A stretch of DNA of 64,000 nt from an uncultured Oscillospiraceae bacterium (GTDB lineage Bacteria; Bacillota; Clostridia; Oscillospirales; Oscillospiraceae). The notes under the pieces were generated by a model that saw nothing but the letters and a program-made list of their open reading frames with translations, made no database searches and was not told the origin of the DNA. Both the position numbers and the translations under genes were made by a program. The stretch spans positions 1 through 64,000 of the forward strand of contig CANQRM010000013.1 in the NCBI GenBank assembly GCA_947626265.1. The letters are read 5' to 3'. Below are positions 50,342 to 58,350 of the stretch, piece after piece (within the stretch, counting starts at the first letter, position 1; each line of letters begins with the position of its first letter).

Positions 50342-51115
50342 ATGCTTTTGACTGTGGACTTATCCAACTCCCGCATCACCCTGGCGGGGGTAAAAGACGG
50401 CGCGGTTTCCTTCTCCTGTGGCATGGCCACGGTGAAGACCCGCACAGCGGACGAATACGCCGCCCTCATGGGGCTCATATTGGAGCAGCACGGCGCGGTA
50501 CGGGACAGCTGGGACGGGTGCATATTGTCCTCCGTGGTGCCGGAGCTGACCCTGACCCTGCGTCAGGCCCTGGAGCTTCTCACCGGCGTGGGCCCCATGG
50601 TGGTGGGCCCCGGGGTGAAGACCGGGCTCAACATCCGCCTGGACGACCCCTCAGAGCTGGGCAGCGATTTCGTGGCCGCCGCCGTGGCGGCCCAGGACGC
50701 CTATCCCCTGCCGGTGATCACCGTGGACATGGACACCGCCATCGGCATGGGCGTCACCGACGGCGAGGGCCGGTATATCGGCGGCATCATCGCCCCGGGC
50801 ATCATGGTCTCCACCGCTGCCCTCACCAGCCGGGCATCCCTGCTGCACAACGTGGTGCCCCAGGCGCCGGGCCACATCATCTGCAAGAACACGGACGAGT
50901 CCATGCGCTCGGGCATCATCTATGGCGCCGCCGCCATGCTGGACGGCCTCTTGCAGGGCATGGAGGAGGAACTGGGAATGCCCGCCACGGTGGTGGCCAC
51001 CGGGGTGTGGGCCCCCGCCGTCATCCCCCACTGCCGCCGGAAGGACATACGCCTGGATAAAGACCTGATCCCACGGGGCCTGTGGCTCATATGGAGGAAG
51101 AACCAGAAGCGATAA
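50342..51115 (+). CDS. Divergent type III pantothenate kinase (CoaX)-like protein
   Basis: 257 residues with the two-lobed ASKHA architecture of CoaX but altered active-site motifs. The phosphate-1 loop DxGNT reads DLSNS (6-10); the catalytic GxDR keeps Asp109 but has Phe for Arg (GSDF); the phosphate-2 motif DxGTAxT reads DMDTAIG (129-135). The GGIIAPGIMVSTAAL stretch of true CoaX is well kept. It may be an inactive paralogue or use another substrate. Start ATG 50342 follows AGGAAGTG. No other CoA-pathway gene is in the window. Confidence 0.75.
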   Translation: MLLTVDLSNSRITLAGVKDGAVSFSCGMATVKTRTADEYAALMGLILEQHGAVRDSWDGCILSSVVPELTLTLRQALELLTGVGPMVVGPGVKTGLNIRLDDPSELGSDFVAAAVAAQDAYPLPVITVDMDTAIGMGVTDGEGRYIGGIIAPGIMVSTAALTSRASLLHNVVPQAPGHIICKNTDESMRSGIIYGAAAMLDGLLQGMEEELGMPATVVATGVWAPAVIPHCRRKDIRLDKDLIPRGLWLIWRKNQKR

Positions 51116-51119
51116 AAAG

Positions 51120-51149
51120 CCGTCAGCGGAAAACCGCTGACGGTCTTTT
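51120..51149. terminator. Bidirectional terminator between CoaX-like and thioesterase genes
   Basis: 10-bp perfect stem CCGTCAGCGG / CCGCTGACGG with an AAAA loop, followed by TCTTTT on the plus strand; A-rich on the other flank. Confidence 0.9.
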
Positions 51150-51153
51150 GTTT

Positions 51154-51885
51154 TCAACGCAGGCGCAATATCATCTGAGCTGCCACGGCCCCGTCGGGCT
51201 TTTGCACCAGCAGGTGCCAGCCCTCTTCGTCCTTGCGCCGGTAGAGGCGCAGCTCCTCCCCCTCCCGGCAGGCGTCCTGGTAGTTGATCTCCGCCTCGGC
51301 CATGTCCATGCTCTCCAGCTCCGCCACGGTGAAGGAGCCCATGAGCATGCGCACATAGGCCACGTTGTTCATGTGCCGGCCCGTGTCGATGTCCCGGGAG
51401 CAGACGGTATAGGTCATGTGCAGATTCTCAGGCTCCGGCTTTTCCTTAAAGCGGGTGAAGAGCCCTTCGCAGACCCGCTCCGGCAGGGGCTCCATGTCCA
51501 CGGGGTAGCCGAATTCCGACGTCTTCATGACCCGGCCCGTGTCCACGTTCTGGGCGGCCCACTCGGTCCGCCCCTCGGCCAGCAGCTCCCCGTCCCGCTT
51601 GAGGGTATAGAACCGGTCGCATTTGATGATGCCCGGTTTGCCCGGCCAGGTCTTCACCGTGACGGTATCTCCGTAGCCGGGTACCTTGTGGATGCGTACT
51701 CTCGTGCGCACCGCCAGCCAGAAGGCCCGGTAGCCCATCATGTCGGCGTAGCCCACGTTCATGCGCTCGGCCTGCTCCGCCGCCAGGTCCATAAAGAGGT
51801 CAAAAAGTCCCGCCAGTTTCAAATTCCCCTCGTAGTCCAGCTTGCTGGTATACAGGGTCTCTTCCTTTTCCAGATAGTTTTCCAT
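51154..51885 (-). CDS. Acyl-ACP thioesterase (FatA/FatB-like)
   Basis: 243 residues with two hot-dog folds, as in bacterial acyl-ACP thioesterases. First half: DLAAEQAERMNVGYADM; second half: SRDIDTGRHMNNVAYVRM, where the DxxxHxNN pattern supplies the catalytic Asn/His region. It releases free fatty acids from acyl-ACP. Start ATG 51885 follows GGGGAGAG. A GC hairpin spans the nrdG end just upstream. Confidence 0.88.
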   Translation of the reverse strand: MENYLEKEETLYTSKLDYEGNLKLAGLFDLFMDLAAEQAERMNVGYADMMGYRAFWLAVRTRVRIHKVPGYGDTVTVKTWPGKPGIIKCDRFYTLKRDGELLAEGRTEWAAQNVDTGRVMKTSEFGYPVDMEPLPERVCEGLFTRFKEKPEPENLHMTYTVCSRDIDTGRHMNNVAYVRMLMGSFTVAELESMDMAEAEINYQDACREGEELRLYRRKDEEGWHLLVQKPDGAVAAQMILRLR

Positions 51886-51905
51886 TTGCTCTCCCCTATA
51901 TCGAA

Positions 51906-51936
51906 CCGGCACCCCGCCTTAGCTGCGGGATGCCGG
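51906..51936 (-). terminator. GC hairpin at the nrdG stop codon
   Basis: 12-bp stem CCGGCATCCCGC / GCGGGGTGCCGG (one G-T pair) on the minus strand, spanning the nrdG stop at 51919. No T-run follows, so it may be a weak terminator or an mRNA 3'-end stabiliser. Confidence 0.4.
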
Positions 51937-52464
51937 AAACATTTGGTCGTCCCAGAGGACTGGCTGGCCCTCCTCGCGGGTCCTGTTCATATCGATGAGC
52001 CGCTGGTTCCGCGAGCCCCGGAAGCGGAGGCTTATGTCCTTCTCCGCCAGGATAAAAGGCCCGTCCACCAGCACATCGGTAAGCGCCAGCAGCTCGTCCG
52101 TCGCCTCGCAGCGGGGGTGGCTTCCCTCCCGCAGCAGGTCCTCGTAGACGAAACCCGTAAAGGCCCATACGGTCTTCTTGGGATACGTCTCCTTCACCCG
52201 CCGCAGGAAGGGCACCAGGGCCCGCTGGTTGTCCGGCTCGAAGGGGTCGCCCCCCAGGAGCGTCAGCCCGTCGATGTACCCCGGCGACAGCATGTCCAGC
52301 AGCTTTTCCTCCGTCTCAGCGGTGAAGGGCTGGCCGTAGTCAAAGTCCCATGTCTGGGGCTGAAAGCATCCCGGACAGCGGTTGGTGCAGCCGGACACGA
52401 ACAGCGTCACCCGCACGCCCACGCCGTTGGCGATGTCGCAGTTTTTGATCTCGCCGTAGTGCAT
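51919..52464 (-). CDS. nrdG: Anaerobic ribonucleoside-triphosphate reductase activating protein
   Basis: 181-residue radical-SAM activase. The Fe-S triad is SGCTNRCPGCFQPQTW; the LTLLGGDPFEPDN block is the SAM-binding GGDP motif. It installs the glycyl radical on NrdD. Start ATG 52464 is 3 nt after nrdD. Confidence 0.96.
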   Translation of the reverse strand: MHYGEIKNCDIANGVGVRVTLFVSGCTNRCPGCFQPQTWDFDYGQPFTAETEEKLLDMLSPGYIDGLTLLGGDPFEPDNQRALVPFLRRVKETYPKKTVWAFTGFVYEDLLREGSHPRCEATDELLALTDVLVDGPFILAEKDISLRFRGSRNQRLIDMNRTREEGQPVLWDDQMFPASRS

Positions 52465-52467
52465 GGC

Positions 52468-54666
52468 TTACAGGTGCAGGACCCGGTCCTTGATCTCCTG
52501 GGTGCGGCCCTGGTTCCAGAACTGGGTGCCGATGTAGCCGCAGGTCCGCCGGGCCACGTTCATCTTGTCCTGGTCGGTGTTGCCGCAGCGGGGGCAGCGC
52601 CAGATGAGCTTGCCGTCGTCCTCCACGATCTCGATCTCCCCGTCCCAGCCGCACACCTGGCAGTAGTCGCTCTTGGTGTTCAGCTCGGCGTAGATGATGT
52701 TGTCGTAGATGAAGCGCATGACCTGCAGCACCGCCTCCAGGTTGTTCTGCATGTCGGGCACCTCCACATAGCTGATGGCGCCGCCGGGAGACAGGTGCTG
52801 GAACTGGGCCTCGAACTTCAGCTTGGTGAACGCGTCGATCTCCTCGGTCACGTGCACGTGGTAGGAGTTGGTGATATAGCCCTTGTCGGTGATGCCCTCG
52901 ATGACGCCGAAGCGCTTCTGCAGGCACTTGGCAAACTTATACGTGGTGCTCTCCAGGGGTGTGCCGTACAGGGAGAAGTCGATGTTGTGCTGCTCCTTCC
53001 AGCGCTTGCAGGCGGCGTTCATGTACTGCATGACCTCCAGGGCGAAGGGCGTGGCGGAGGGGTCCGTGTGACTCTTACCGGTCATGTACTTGACGCACTC
53101 GTAAAGGCCCGCGTAGCCCAGGGAGATGGTGGAGTAGCCGTTGTAGAGGAGCTTGTCGATGGGCTCGCCCTTCTGCAGGCGGGCCAAGGCGCCGTACTGC
53201 CACAGGATGGGGGCCGCGTCGGAGAGGGTCCCCTTCAGCCGCTCGTGGCGGCACATCAGCGCCCGGTGGCACAGCTCCAGCCGCTCGTCGAATATCTTCC
53301 AGAACTTCTCCAGATTGCCGCCGGAACTGAGGGCCACGTCAGGCAGGTTGATAGTGACCACGCCCTGGTTGAAGCGGCCATAGTACTTGTGCTTGCCCGG
53401 CTCGTAGTTGCCGGCGTTGGCGATGTTGCCGATGCCCGCGTCGGTGAACCGGTCGGGGGTCAGGAAACTGCGGCAGCCCATGCAGGTGTACACGTCGCCC
53501 TTGAGCTCCAGCATCTTCTTCTCGGAGATGTAGTCGGGCACCATCCGCTTGGCGGTGCACTTGGCCGCGAGCTTTGTGAGGTAGAAGTAGGGCGTGCCCT
53601 CCTCCACGTTGTCCTCCTCCAGCACGTAGATGAGCTTGGGGAAGGCGGGGGTGACCCATATGCCCTGCTCGTTCTTCACGCCCTCATAGCGCTGCAGGAG
53701 GGTCTCCTCGATGATGATGGCCAGGTCCTTCTTCTCCTGCTCGCTTTTGGCCTCGTTGAGGTACATGAACACGGTGACGAAGGGGGCCTGTCCGTTGGTG
53801 GTCAGCAGCGTAACGACCTGATACTGGATGGTCTGCACGCCCCGGCGTATCTCCTCCCGCAGGCGCTTTTCCACGATCTCGTCCACCTGTTCCTTGGTGG
53901 GAATGACGCCCAGGGTGCTGATCTCGTCTCGCACTATGGCTCGTATCTTCTCCCGGCTCACCTGCACGAAGGGAGCCAGATGGGCCAGAGAGATGGACTG
54001 GCCGCCGTACTGGTTGGAGGCCACCTGGGCCACGATCTGGGTGGCGATGTTGCAGGCGGTTGCGAAGGAGTGGGGCCGCTCGATGAGGGTGTCGGTGATG
54101 ACGGTGCCGTTCTGGAGCATGTCCTCCAGGTTCACCAGGTCGCAGTTGTGCATGTGCTGGGCATAGTAGTCCGTGTCGTGGAAGTGGATGATGCCCTGCT
54201 CATGGGCTTCCACGATGTCGGGGGGCAGCAGCAGGCGGTTGGTGATGTCACGGCTGACCTCGCCGGCCATGTAGTCCCGCTGGGTGGAGTTGACCACGGG
54301 GTTCTTGTTGGAGTTCTCCTGCTTGGCCTCCTCGTTGTTGCACTCGATGAGGGCCAGGATGCGGTCGTCGGTGGTGTTGGACTGGCGCACCAGGGAGCGG
54401 GTGTAGCGGTAGGTGATGTACCGCTTGGCCACCTCATAGGCGCCGTGGGCCATGATCTGCTCCTCCACCATGTCCTGTATCTCCTCCACGGAGGGAGAGC
54501 GGCCCAGCTCGATGCAGGCCTTCTCCACCGAGTCGGCGATGCGGTGGATCTGGGTGTTGGTCATGCGCAGGTCCTCGTCCACCACGTCGTTGGCCTTGCC
54601 GATGGCGTTGATGATCTTGGTGATATCGAAAGCGACTTCCGAACCGTTCCTCTTGATGATCTTCAT
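52468..54666 (-). CDS. nrdD: Anaerobic ribonucleoside-triphosphate reductase, class III
   Basis: 732 residues: N-terminal ATP-cone (about 1-95, KIIKRNGSEVAFD) for allosteric control, barrel domain with active-site Cys in VYTCMGCRSF, a C-terminal zinc site (CQVCG and CPRCG) and the glycyl-radical loop RRTCGYIGTQF. It makes deoxynucleotides without oxygen. Start ATG 54666. Its promoter carries an NrdR box and a 5' leader of about 85 nt with a hairpin. Confidence 0.97.
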   Translation of the reverse strand: MKIIKRNGSEVAFDITKIINAIGKANDVVDEDLRMTNTQIHRIADSVEKACIELGRSPSVEEIQDMVEEQIMAHGAYEVAKRYITYRYTRSLVRQSNTTDDRILALIECNNEEAKQENSNKNPVVNSTQRDYMAGEVSRDITNRLLLPPDIVEAHEQGIIHFHDTDYYAQHMHNCDLVNLEDMLQNGTVITDTLIERPHSFATACNIATQIVAQVASNQYGGQSISLAHLAPFVQVSREKIRAIVRDEISTLGVIPTKEQVDEIVEKRLREEIRRGVQTIQYQVVTLLTTNGQAPFVTVFMYLNEAKSEQEKKDLAIIIEETLLQRYEGVKNEQGIWVTPAFPKLIYVLEEDNVEEGTPYFYLTKLAAKCTAKRMVPDYISEKKMLELKGDVYTCMGCRSFLTPDRFTDAGIGNIANAGNYEPGKHKYYGRFNQGVVTINLPDVALSSGGNLEKFWKIFDERLELCHRALMCRHERLKGTLSDAAPILWQYGALARLQKGEPIDKLLYNGYSTISLGYAGLYECVKYMTGKSHTDPSATPFALEVMQYMNAACKRWKEQHNIDFSLYGTPLESTTYKFAKCLQKRFGVIEGITDKGYITNSYHVHVTEEIDAFTKLKFEAQFQHLSPGGAISYVEVPDMQNNLEAVLQVMRFIYDNIIYAELNTKSDYCQVCGWDGEIEIVEDDGKLIWRCPRCGNTDQDKMNVARRTCGYIGTQFWNQGRTQEIKDRVLHL

Positions 54667-54704
54667 GGCGTGCGTCCCCTCTCTTATCCTTTATCCCACA
54701 GTTA

Positions 54705-54731
54705 CTGCGGCCGCATATGTGCAGGCCGCAG
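54705..54731 (-). other. Hairpin in the nrdD leader
   Basis: 8-bp perfect inverted repeat CTGCGGCC / GGCCGCAG with an 11-nt loop, within the predicted 5' untranslated region and about 38 nt upstream of the start. No T-run and no known riboswitch motif recognised. Confidence 0.35.
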
Positions 54732-54757
54732 ATGGTTACATAATCCCGGTAGCCGTT

Positions 54758-54786
54758 ATATTAGCACAATATCTTGTGCCTGTCAA
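54758..54786 (-). promoter_or_regulatory. SigA promoter of nrdD-nrdG
   Basis: Minus strand TTGACA (54786-54781, perfect), 17-nt spacer and TAATAT (54763-54758) preceded by TGC. The spacer is filled by an NrdR box. Confidence 0.85.
54764..54779 (-). promoter_or_regulatory. NrdR box 1
   Basis: GCACAAGATATTGTGC: near-perfect palindrome matching the 16-bp NrdR consensus (ACACWATATNTNGTGT) except at both ends and one inner base. It lies between -35 and -10, so NrdR binding would block RNA polymerase. Confidence 0.85.
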
Positions 54787-54795
54787 CCGTTTCAT

Positions 54796-54811
54796 GGCCA
54801 ATATTTTGTAA
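54796..54811 (-). promoter_or_regulatory. Degenerate NrdR box 2
   Basis: TTACAAAATATTGGCC, a weaker match starting exactly 32 bp upstream of box 1, which is the usual three-turn spacing of tandem NrdR boxes. Spacing rather than sequence supports it. Confidence 0.5.
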
Positions 54812-54924
54812 ACAGCGAAAATGCCTGCAAAGCCTTGGGAATGGTACATGTCCGGGCTTTTTGCCGGGCAAAAATGCATGTTCTGCCAAAAAAATTTTTT
54901 TCCTGCACGCCAGGGACCCACCCC
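54812..54924. other. Gene-free stretch upstream of the nrdD promoter
   Basis: The full gap between nrdD and the symporter gene is 316 bp. Apart from the nrdD leader, promoter, NrdR boxes and the symporter terminator, this part holds only an A/T homopolymer pair (about 54889-54901) and a short imperfect repeat of GCCGGG/CCGGGC. No open frame with a ribosome site was found. Confidence 0.6.
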
Positions 54925-54968
54925 AAAATATAGTCATGCCGCCGCCCGGGACGGGACGGCGGCATGAC
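54925..54968 (-). terminator. Terminator after the dicarboxylate symporter gene
   Basis: 12-bp perfect stem GTCATGCCGCCG / CGGCGGCATGAC with a 12-nt loop, followed on the minus strand by TATATTTT. Confidence 0.88.
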
Positions 54969-54982
54969 ACATAGGAGCTATG

Positions 54983-56218
54983 TTATCGGGCCAGCTTCTT
55001 CTGCAGCCAGTCCCTGCCGTCGGTGAACCGGGACACGATATAGCACACCACATAGTCGCCGGCGGCGTTGATCATGGTGGCCGGCGGGTCCACCAGGTTG
55101 CCGATGGCCACCAGTATGGGGAACGCCATGGTCATCTGCTCCGGGAAGAAGATGGAGCATATGATATACTCCCCTATATACCCGCCGCCGGGCACGCCGC
55201 TCATGCCCACAGAGCTGAGCACGGCCACCAGCACCACGGGAACAAGCATCTTAAAGCCCAGGTCCTGGCCGAACACCCCCAGCACGAAGGCGATCTTCAG
55301 CACGCAGGAGAAGCAGGAGCCGTCCATATGCATGGTGGCGCCCAGGGGCAGCACCATGTCGGACACGTCCTTGGAGATGCCGGTGGCCTCCGCCTCCTCC
55401 ATGTTGGTGGGGATGGTAGCCACGGAGGAACAGGTGCCCAGGGATACTACCGCGGGCTTGGCGATATGGCTGAACATGGTTTTCACCGCGCCCTTGCCGC
55501 CGCCGAACCGGGCAAACAGAGGCCAGGCCGTGAAGATATAGATGAAGCAAAGCGGATAATAGAGGATGAGCGCGCGGCCGTAGCTGGCGGTGATCTGGGG
55601 CCCGTAGGAGGCCACCAGGTCCGCGAAGATGGCGAAGAAGGCCACGGGCGCGTAGTAGGTGACGATCTTCACGAACTTCAGCATCACGTTGGTCAGGTCC
55701 TCCAGGAACTTGCCTACCACGGTATCATGCCCGCCGTTCAGATTCACGGCAAAGCCGAACAGCAGCGAGAACACGATCAGCGGCAGCATGGCCCGCCGGC
55801 TCAGAAGGCCCACGAAATCCTCCGCCGTGAAGAAGTTCACCAGCATGGTGGAAAAGCTGGCGTACTCCCCCATCTCCTCCTGGGGTATCTCCTGCCAGGG
55901 CTCCAGCACCGGCGGGAACACCTTCACCAGCAGGAACATGATCACCGCGGCGATGGCACCGGTGACCACGAAGGTGCCGATGGTGACGCCCATGATCTTC
56001 CCCGCCCGCTTCCGGCTGCCCATATTGGCCACCGCGCCGGCGATGGAGGCGAACACCAGAGGCACCACGATGCAAAACATCATATTGATGAACACCGTGC
56101 CCAGGGGCTTCAGCACCGAGGCGCTGGGCCACACCCAGCCCACGACGGCGCCCGCCACCATGGCGATGAGCATCACCGCCATAAAGCGGTAATTCTTCGC
56201 GACTGCTTTCTTATCCAT
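54983..56218 (-). CDS. Dicarboxylate/amino acid:cation symporter (DAACS family)
   Basis: 411-residue GltP/SstT-type transporter with eight helices and two re-entrant loops. Signatures: SLGTCSSVATIPTNMEEAE (the Ser-rich loop), PLGATMHMDGSCF (the usual NMDG reads HMDG) and SSVGMSGVPGGG. It imports dicarboxylates or amino acids (Glu, Asp, Ser/Thr) with Na+ or H+. The MDGSC with two nearby Cys is less usual. Start ATG 56218 has GGAGG upstream. Divergent from an AraC regulator that probably controls it. Confidence 0.92.
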   Translation of the reverse strand: MDKKAVAKNYRFMAVMLIAMVAGAVVGWVWPSASVLKPLGTVFINMMFCIVVPLVFASIAGAVANMGSRKRAGKIMGVTIGTFVVTGAIAAVIMFLLVKVFPPVLEPWQEIPQEEMGEYASFSTMLVNFFTAEDFVGLLSRRAMLPLIVFSLLFGFAVNLNGGHDTVVGKFLEDLTNVMLKFVKIVTYYAPVAFFAIFADLVASYGPQITASYGRALILYYPLCFIYIFTAWPLFARFGGGKGAVKTMFSHIAKPAVVSLGTCSSVATIPTNMEEAEATGISKDVSDMVLPLGATMHMDGSCFSCVLKIAFVLGVFGQDLGFKMLVPVVLVAVLSSVGMSGVPGGGYIGEYIICSIFFPEQMTMAFPILVAIGNLVDPPATMINAAGDYVVCYIVSRFTDGRDWLQKKLAR

Positions 56219-56281
56219 AAGAAACTCCCTCCTCTTGGATGGCTCTCCGGCCCGGAACTGCCCTGCCGGAGCATCTGCCAT

Positions 56282-56287
56282 ATTATA
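56282..56287 (-). promoter_or_regulatory. Possible -10 of the symporter promoter
   Basis: Minus strand TATAAT, 64 nt before the symporter start, without a good -35 at 17 nt (TGTTAT). Activator-dependent transcription by the divergent AraC protein would fit such a weak -35. Confidence 0.4.
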
Positions 56288-56323
56288 GCGGCATATAATT
56301 GCAAATAACATTGCCTTGAGTGC

Positions 56324-56352
56324 TTGAAACATTTCAAAAAGTGCTGTATAGT
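56324..56352 (+). promoter_or_regulatory. SigA promoter of the AraC regulator with -35 palindrome
   Basis: TTGAAA (56324-56329), 17-nt spacer, TATAGT (56347-56352). TTGAAA-CA-TTTCAA (56324-56337) is a palindrome covering the -35 and may be an operator. The -10 directly abuts an ATG at 56353, ruling that out as start codon. Confidence 0.7.
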
Positions 56353-56385
56353 ATGTCCAAGACCCTGTTTTGCGAGGTGCTTTGT

Positions 56386-57222
56386 GTGAATTCCAGCTAC
56401 AGCCGGGAGGGCTATCTCACCGAGGACTACCACTATTTCCACCTAAAGGACACCGCCGGCCAGGAGCGGGACTTCCACTTCCACGACTTCGACAAACTGG
56501 TGATCCTCTTATCCGGCCGCGTGGACTACATGGTGGAGCGGGCCACCTATGCCCTGCGGCCCTGGGACATCCTGCTCATCGGCCACCACACCATCCACAA
56601 GGCCCTCATCGACAAATCCGTGCCCTACGAGAGGGTCATATTGTATCTGGACCGGAACTACCCCGCCCACGCCGGGAACGGAACGGACCTGGCCGAGTGC
56701 TTCGAGGGGGCCGACCGGCTGGGGCGGCATCTGCTCACGCCCTCCCCCGGCGATATCGGCGTTATCGGCGGCGTGCTGGAGGCCCTGGACAAGGCCGCCT
56801 CGGACGAGGGCTTCGGCGCTCAGGCCCTGCGGGACACGCTGGTGACCCAGCTTCTCATCGCCGTGAACCGGGTCTTTCTCACCGGCGGCGGGGATGCGGC
56901 CGAAGCGCCGCCCCAATATGACCCCAAGATCGCCCAGACGCTGTCCTATATCAACGAGAACCTGTCCAAGCCCCTGACGGTGGAGGCTCTTGCCGAGCGG
57001 GTATACCTGAGCAAGTACCACTTCATGCGCCTTTTCAAGGCCCAGACCGGCAGCACCGTCCACGCCTACGTCCGCCAGCGGCGGCTTCTCTATGCCGCCC
57101 AGCTCATCCGCCAGGGCGAGAACGTGAACAAGGCCGCCGCAGACAGCGGCTTTGAGGAATACTCCACCTTTTTCCGCGCCTTCCGGGAGTGTTTTGGCGT
57201 CAGCCCGGGACAATTAAAATAG
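56386..57222 (+). CDS. AraC-family transcriptional regulator
   Basis: 278 residues: N-terminal cupin-like sensing domain (about 1-140; FHFHDFDKLVILLSGRVDY) and a C-terminal pair of helix-turn-helix motifs (about 180-278; LAERVYLSKYHFMRLFKA and AAADSGFEEYSTFFRAFRE). The cupin histidines HFHDF suggest ligand or metal binding. Start GTG 56386 is chosen because GAGG lies 8 nt upstream and ATG 56353 falls on the promoter. Likely regulates the divergent dicarboxylate symporter. Confidence 0.9.
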   Translation: MNSSYSREGYLTEDYHYFHLKDTAGQERDFHFHDFDKLVILLSGRVDYMVERATYALRPWDILLIGHHTIHKALIDKSVPYERVILYLDRNYPAHAGNGTDLAECFEGADRLGRHLLTPSPGDIGVIGGVLEALDKAASDEGFGAQALRDTLVTQLLIAVNRVFLTGGGDAAEAPPQYDPKIAQTLSYINENLSKPLTVEALAERVYLSKYHFMRLFKAQTGSTVHAYVRQRRLLYAAQLIRQGENVNKAAADSGFEEYSTFFRAFRECFGVSPGQLK

Positions 57223-57231
57223 TATAAATGA

Positions 57232-57262
57232 AAACCATCCATTTTGAAAATGGATGGTTTCG
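57232..57262. terminator. Bidirectional terminator between AraC and rluA-family genes
   Basis: 12-bp stem AAACCATCCATT / AATGGATGGTTT with a 5-nt loop; T-rich on the plus side, A-rich on the other, between convergent genes. Confidence 0.85.
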
Positions 57263-57266
57263 TATA

Positions 57267-57920
57267 TTATTCAACGAAGTCCTGGGCATTAAAGGGCAAA
57301 AATGGTTGGATATGTGGCGTTTTATGCAAAAAGGTCATCTTTTCGCCGCTCTCCGGATGCATAAAAGACAGTTTATACGACCACAATCCAATATTGCTCT
57401 CACCCTCCGGCGCACCGTATTTCCGGTCCCCCGACAGAGGCATGCCCCGGCTGGCGAACTGGCAGCGTATCTGATGGGTGCGCCCGGTGAGCAATCGTAC
57501 CCGCACCAAGCTCATGCCGTAGCGGCTTTCGACGCACTCATACTCCAGCGCCGCCGGCCTGGTGTCCGGGCCGGGCACATCGGTGACATAGGTAAGGCGC
57601 CGCACTTTGTCCCGGGCAAGCAGATCCTCCATTCTCCCCTGCTGCGTGTCAGGCATGCCGTGGACCACGGCCAGGTATTCCTTATTAAATATTCCCTCAC
57701 GCACCTGCCGGCTCAGCTCGGAGGCCGCCTTCACGCTGCGGGCCAGGACCATCACCCCGCCCACGGGCCTATCCAGCCGGTGGACCGTGCGCACGCAGGC
57801 GTGCTCATCCCCCAGCGCTTCCCGCACCAAAGAGGGCATGCCGCCCGGCTCATCCGTGGACAGGACCCCCGCCGGTTTTATACACACCGCTATGCGCTTG
57901 TCAAGATAGAGAAACTCCAT
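57267..57920 (-). CDS. RluA-family pseudouridine synthase
   Basis: 217 residues, compact catalytic-domain-only member without an S4 domain. The catalytic Asp is in VHRLDRPVGGVMV; other motifs are KPAGVLSTDEPGG at the N-terminus and RTHQIRCQFAS. It isomerises uridine in rRNA or tRNA; target not identifiable. Start ATG 57920 lies 7 nt after GGAGGG. Confidence 0.92.
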   Translation of the reverse strand: MEFLYLDKRIAVCIKPAGVLSTDEPGGMPSLVREALGDEHACVRTVHRLDRPVGGVMVLARSVKAASELSRQVREGIFNKEYLAVVHGMPDTQQGRMEDLLARDKVRRLTYVTDVPGPDTRPAALEYECVESRYGMSLVRVRLLTGRTHQIRCQFASRGMPLSGDRKYGAPEGESNIGLWSYKLSFMHPESGEKMTFLHKTPHIQPFLPFNAQDFVE

Positions 57921-58010
57921 AAAGTAACCCTCCTGTCTCCGCCCATTATAGGCCATGGCCCCGCGTTTCTCAAGGCATTTCCATCCTAGCAAAAAAAGGT
58001 GAAAAACCCC

Positions 58011-58039
58011 TTGATTTCATCGGACAGGTATGGTATAGT
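58011..58039 (+). promoter_or_regulatory. SigA promoter of secG
   Basis: TTGATT (58011-58016), 17-nt spacer ending in TGG, TATAGT (58034-58039); extended -10 TG present. Confidence 0.75.
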
Positions 58040-58074
58040 AATTGAGCGAATTTTGGATAAAGGACGAGATCATC

Positions 58075-58302
58075 ATGACTATAGCCGTTTCTGTTTTGCA
58101 GCTCATCGCCGACCTGTTCCTCATCGTCGTCATCCTCTTCCAGAGCGGAAAGCGCTCCGGCCTGTCCGGCGCCATCGCCGGCGGTGCGGACACCTTCATG
58201 ACGAAGAGCAAGGCCAAGACCTGGGACGCGAAGCTGGCAAAGATGACGAAGTGGGTCGCCATCGTCTTCGTGCTGCTGACCCTGGTGCTGAACTTCATCT
58301 GA
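58075..58302 (+). CDS. secG: Preprotein translocase subunit SecG
   Basis: 75 residues with two transmembrane helices (about 4-22 and 54-73) and the conserved loop LFQSGKRSGLSGAIAGGADTF. SecG assists SecYE in protein export. Start ATG 58075 follows AGGACGAG; an in-frame TTG at 58042 overlaps the promoter. Monocistronic, with strong signals at both ends. Confidence 0.95.
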   Translation: MTIAVSVLQLIADLFLIVVILFQSGKRSGLSGAIAGGADTFMTKSKAKTWDAKLAKMTKWVAIVFVLLTLVLNFI

Positions 58303-58317
58303 TAATAGAATACAGCG

Positions 58318-58350
58318 CAGCGCCGCTCATTTGAGCGGCGCTGTTTTTTA
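58318..58350. terminator. Terminator after secG
   Basis: 11-bp perfect stem CAGCGCCGCTC / GAGCGGCGCTG with an ATTT loop, followed by TTTTTT, next to the convergent S66 peptidase stop at 58348. Confidence 0.92.

Noticed and set aside
54840..54905. Repeat-like GCCGGG/CCGGGC and A7/T8 tracts upstream of nrdD as a mobile-element remnant
   Set aside because: Short and imperfect with no terminal repeats or transposase fragment nearby.
51082..54933. Very long open frame (about 1280 codons) on the plus strand antisense to the thioesterase, nrdG and nrdD
   Set aside because: It mirrors the codon structure of strongly recognisable genes on the other strand; GC-rich third positions suppress antisense stops. 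No domain or ribosome site supports it.
56353..56385. ATG 56353 as start of the AraC regulator
   Set aside because: It touches the -10 element of the predicted promoter, so it would not be in the mRNA; GTG 56386 has a proper ribosome site.
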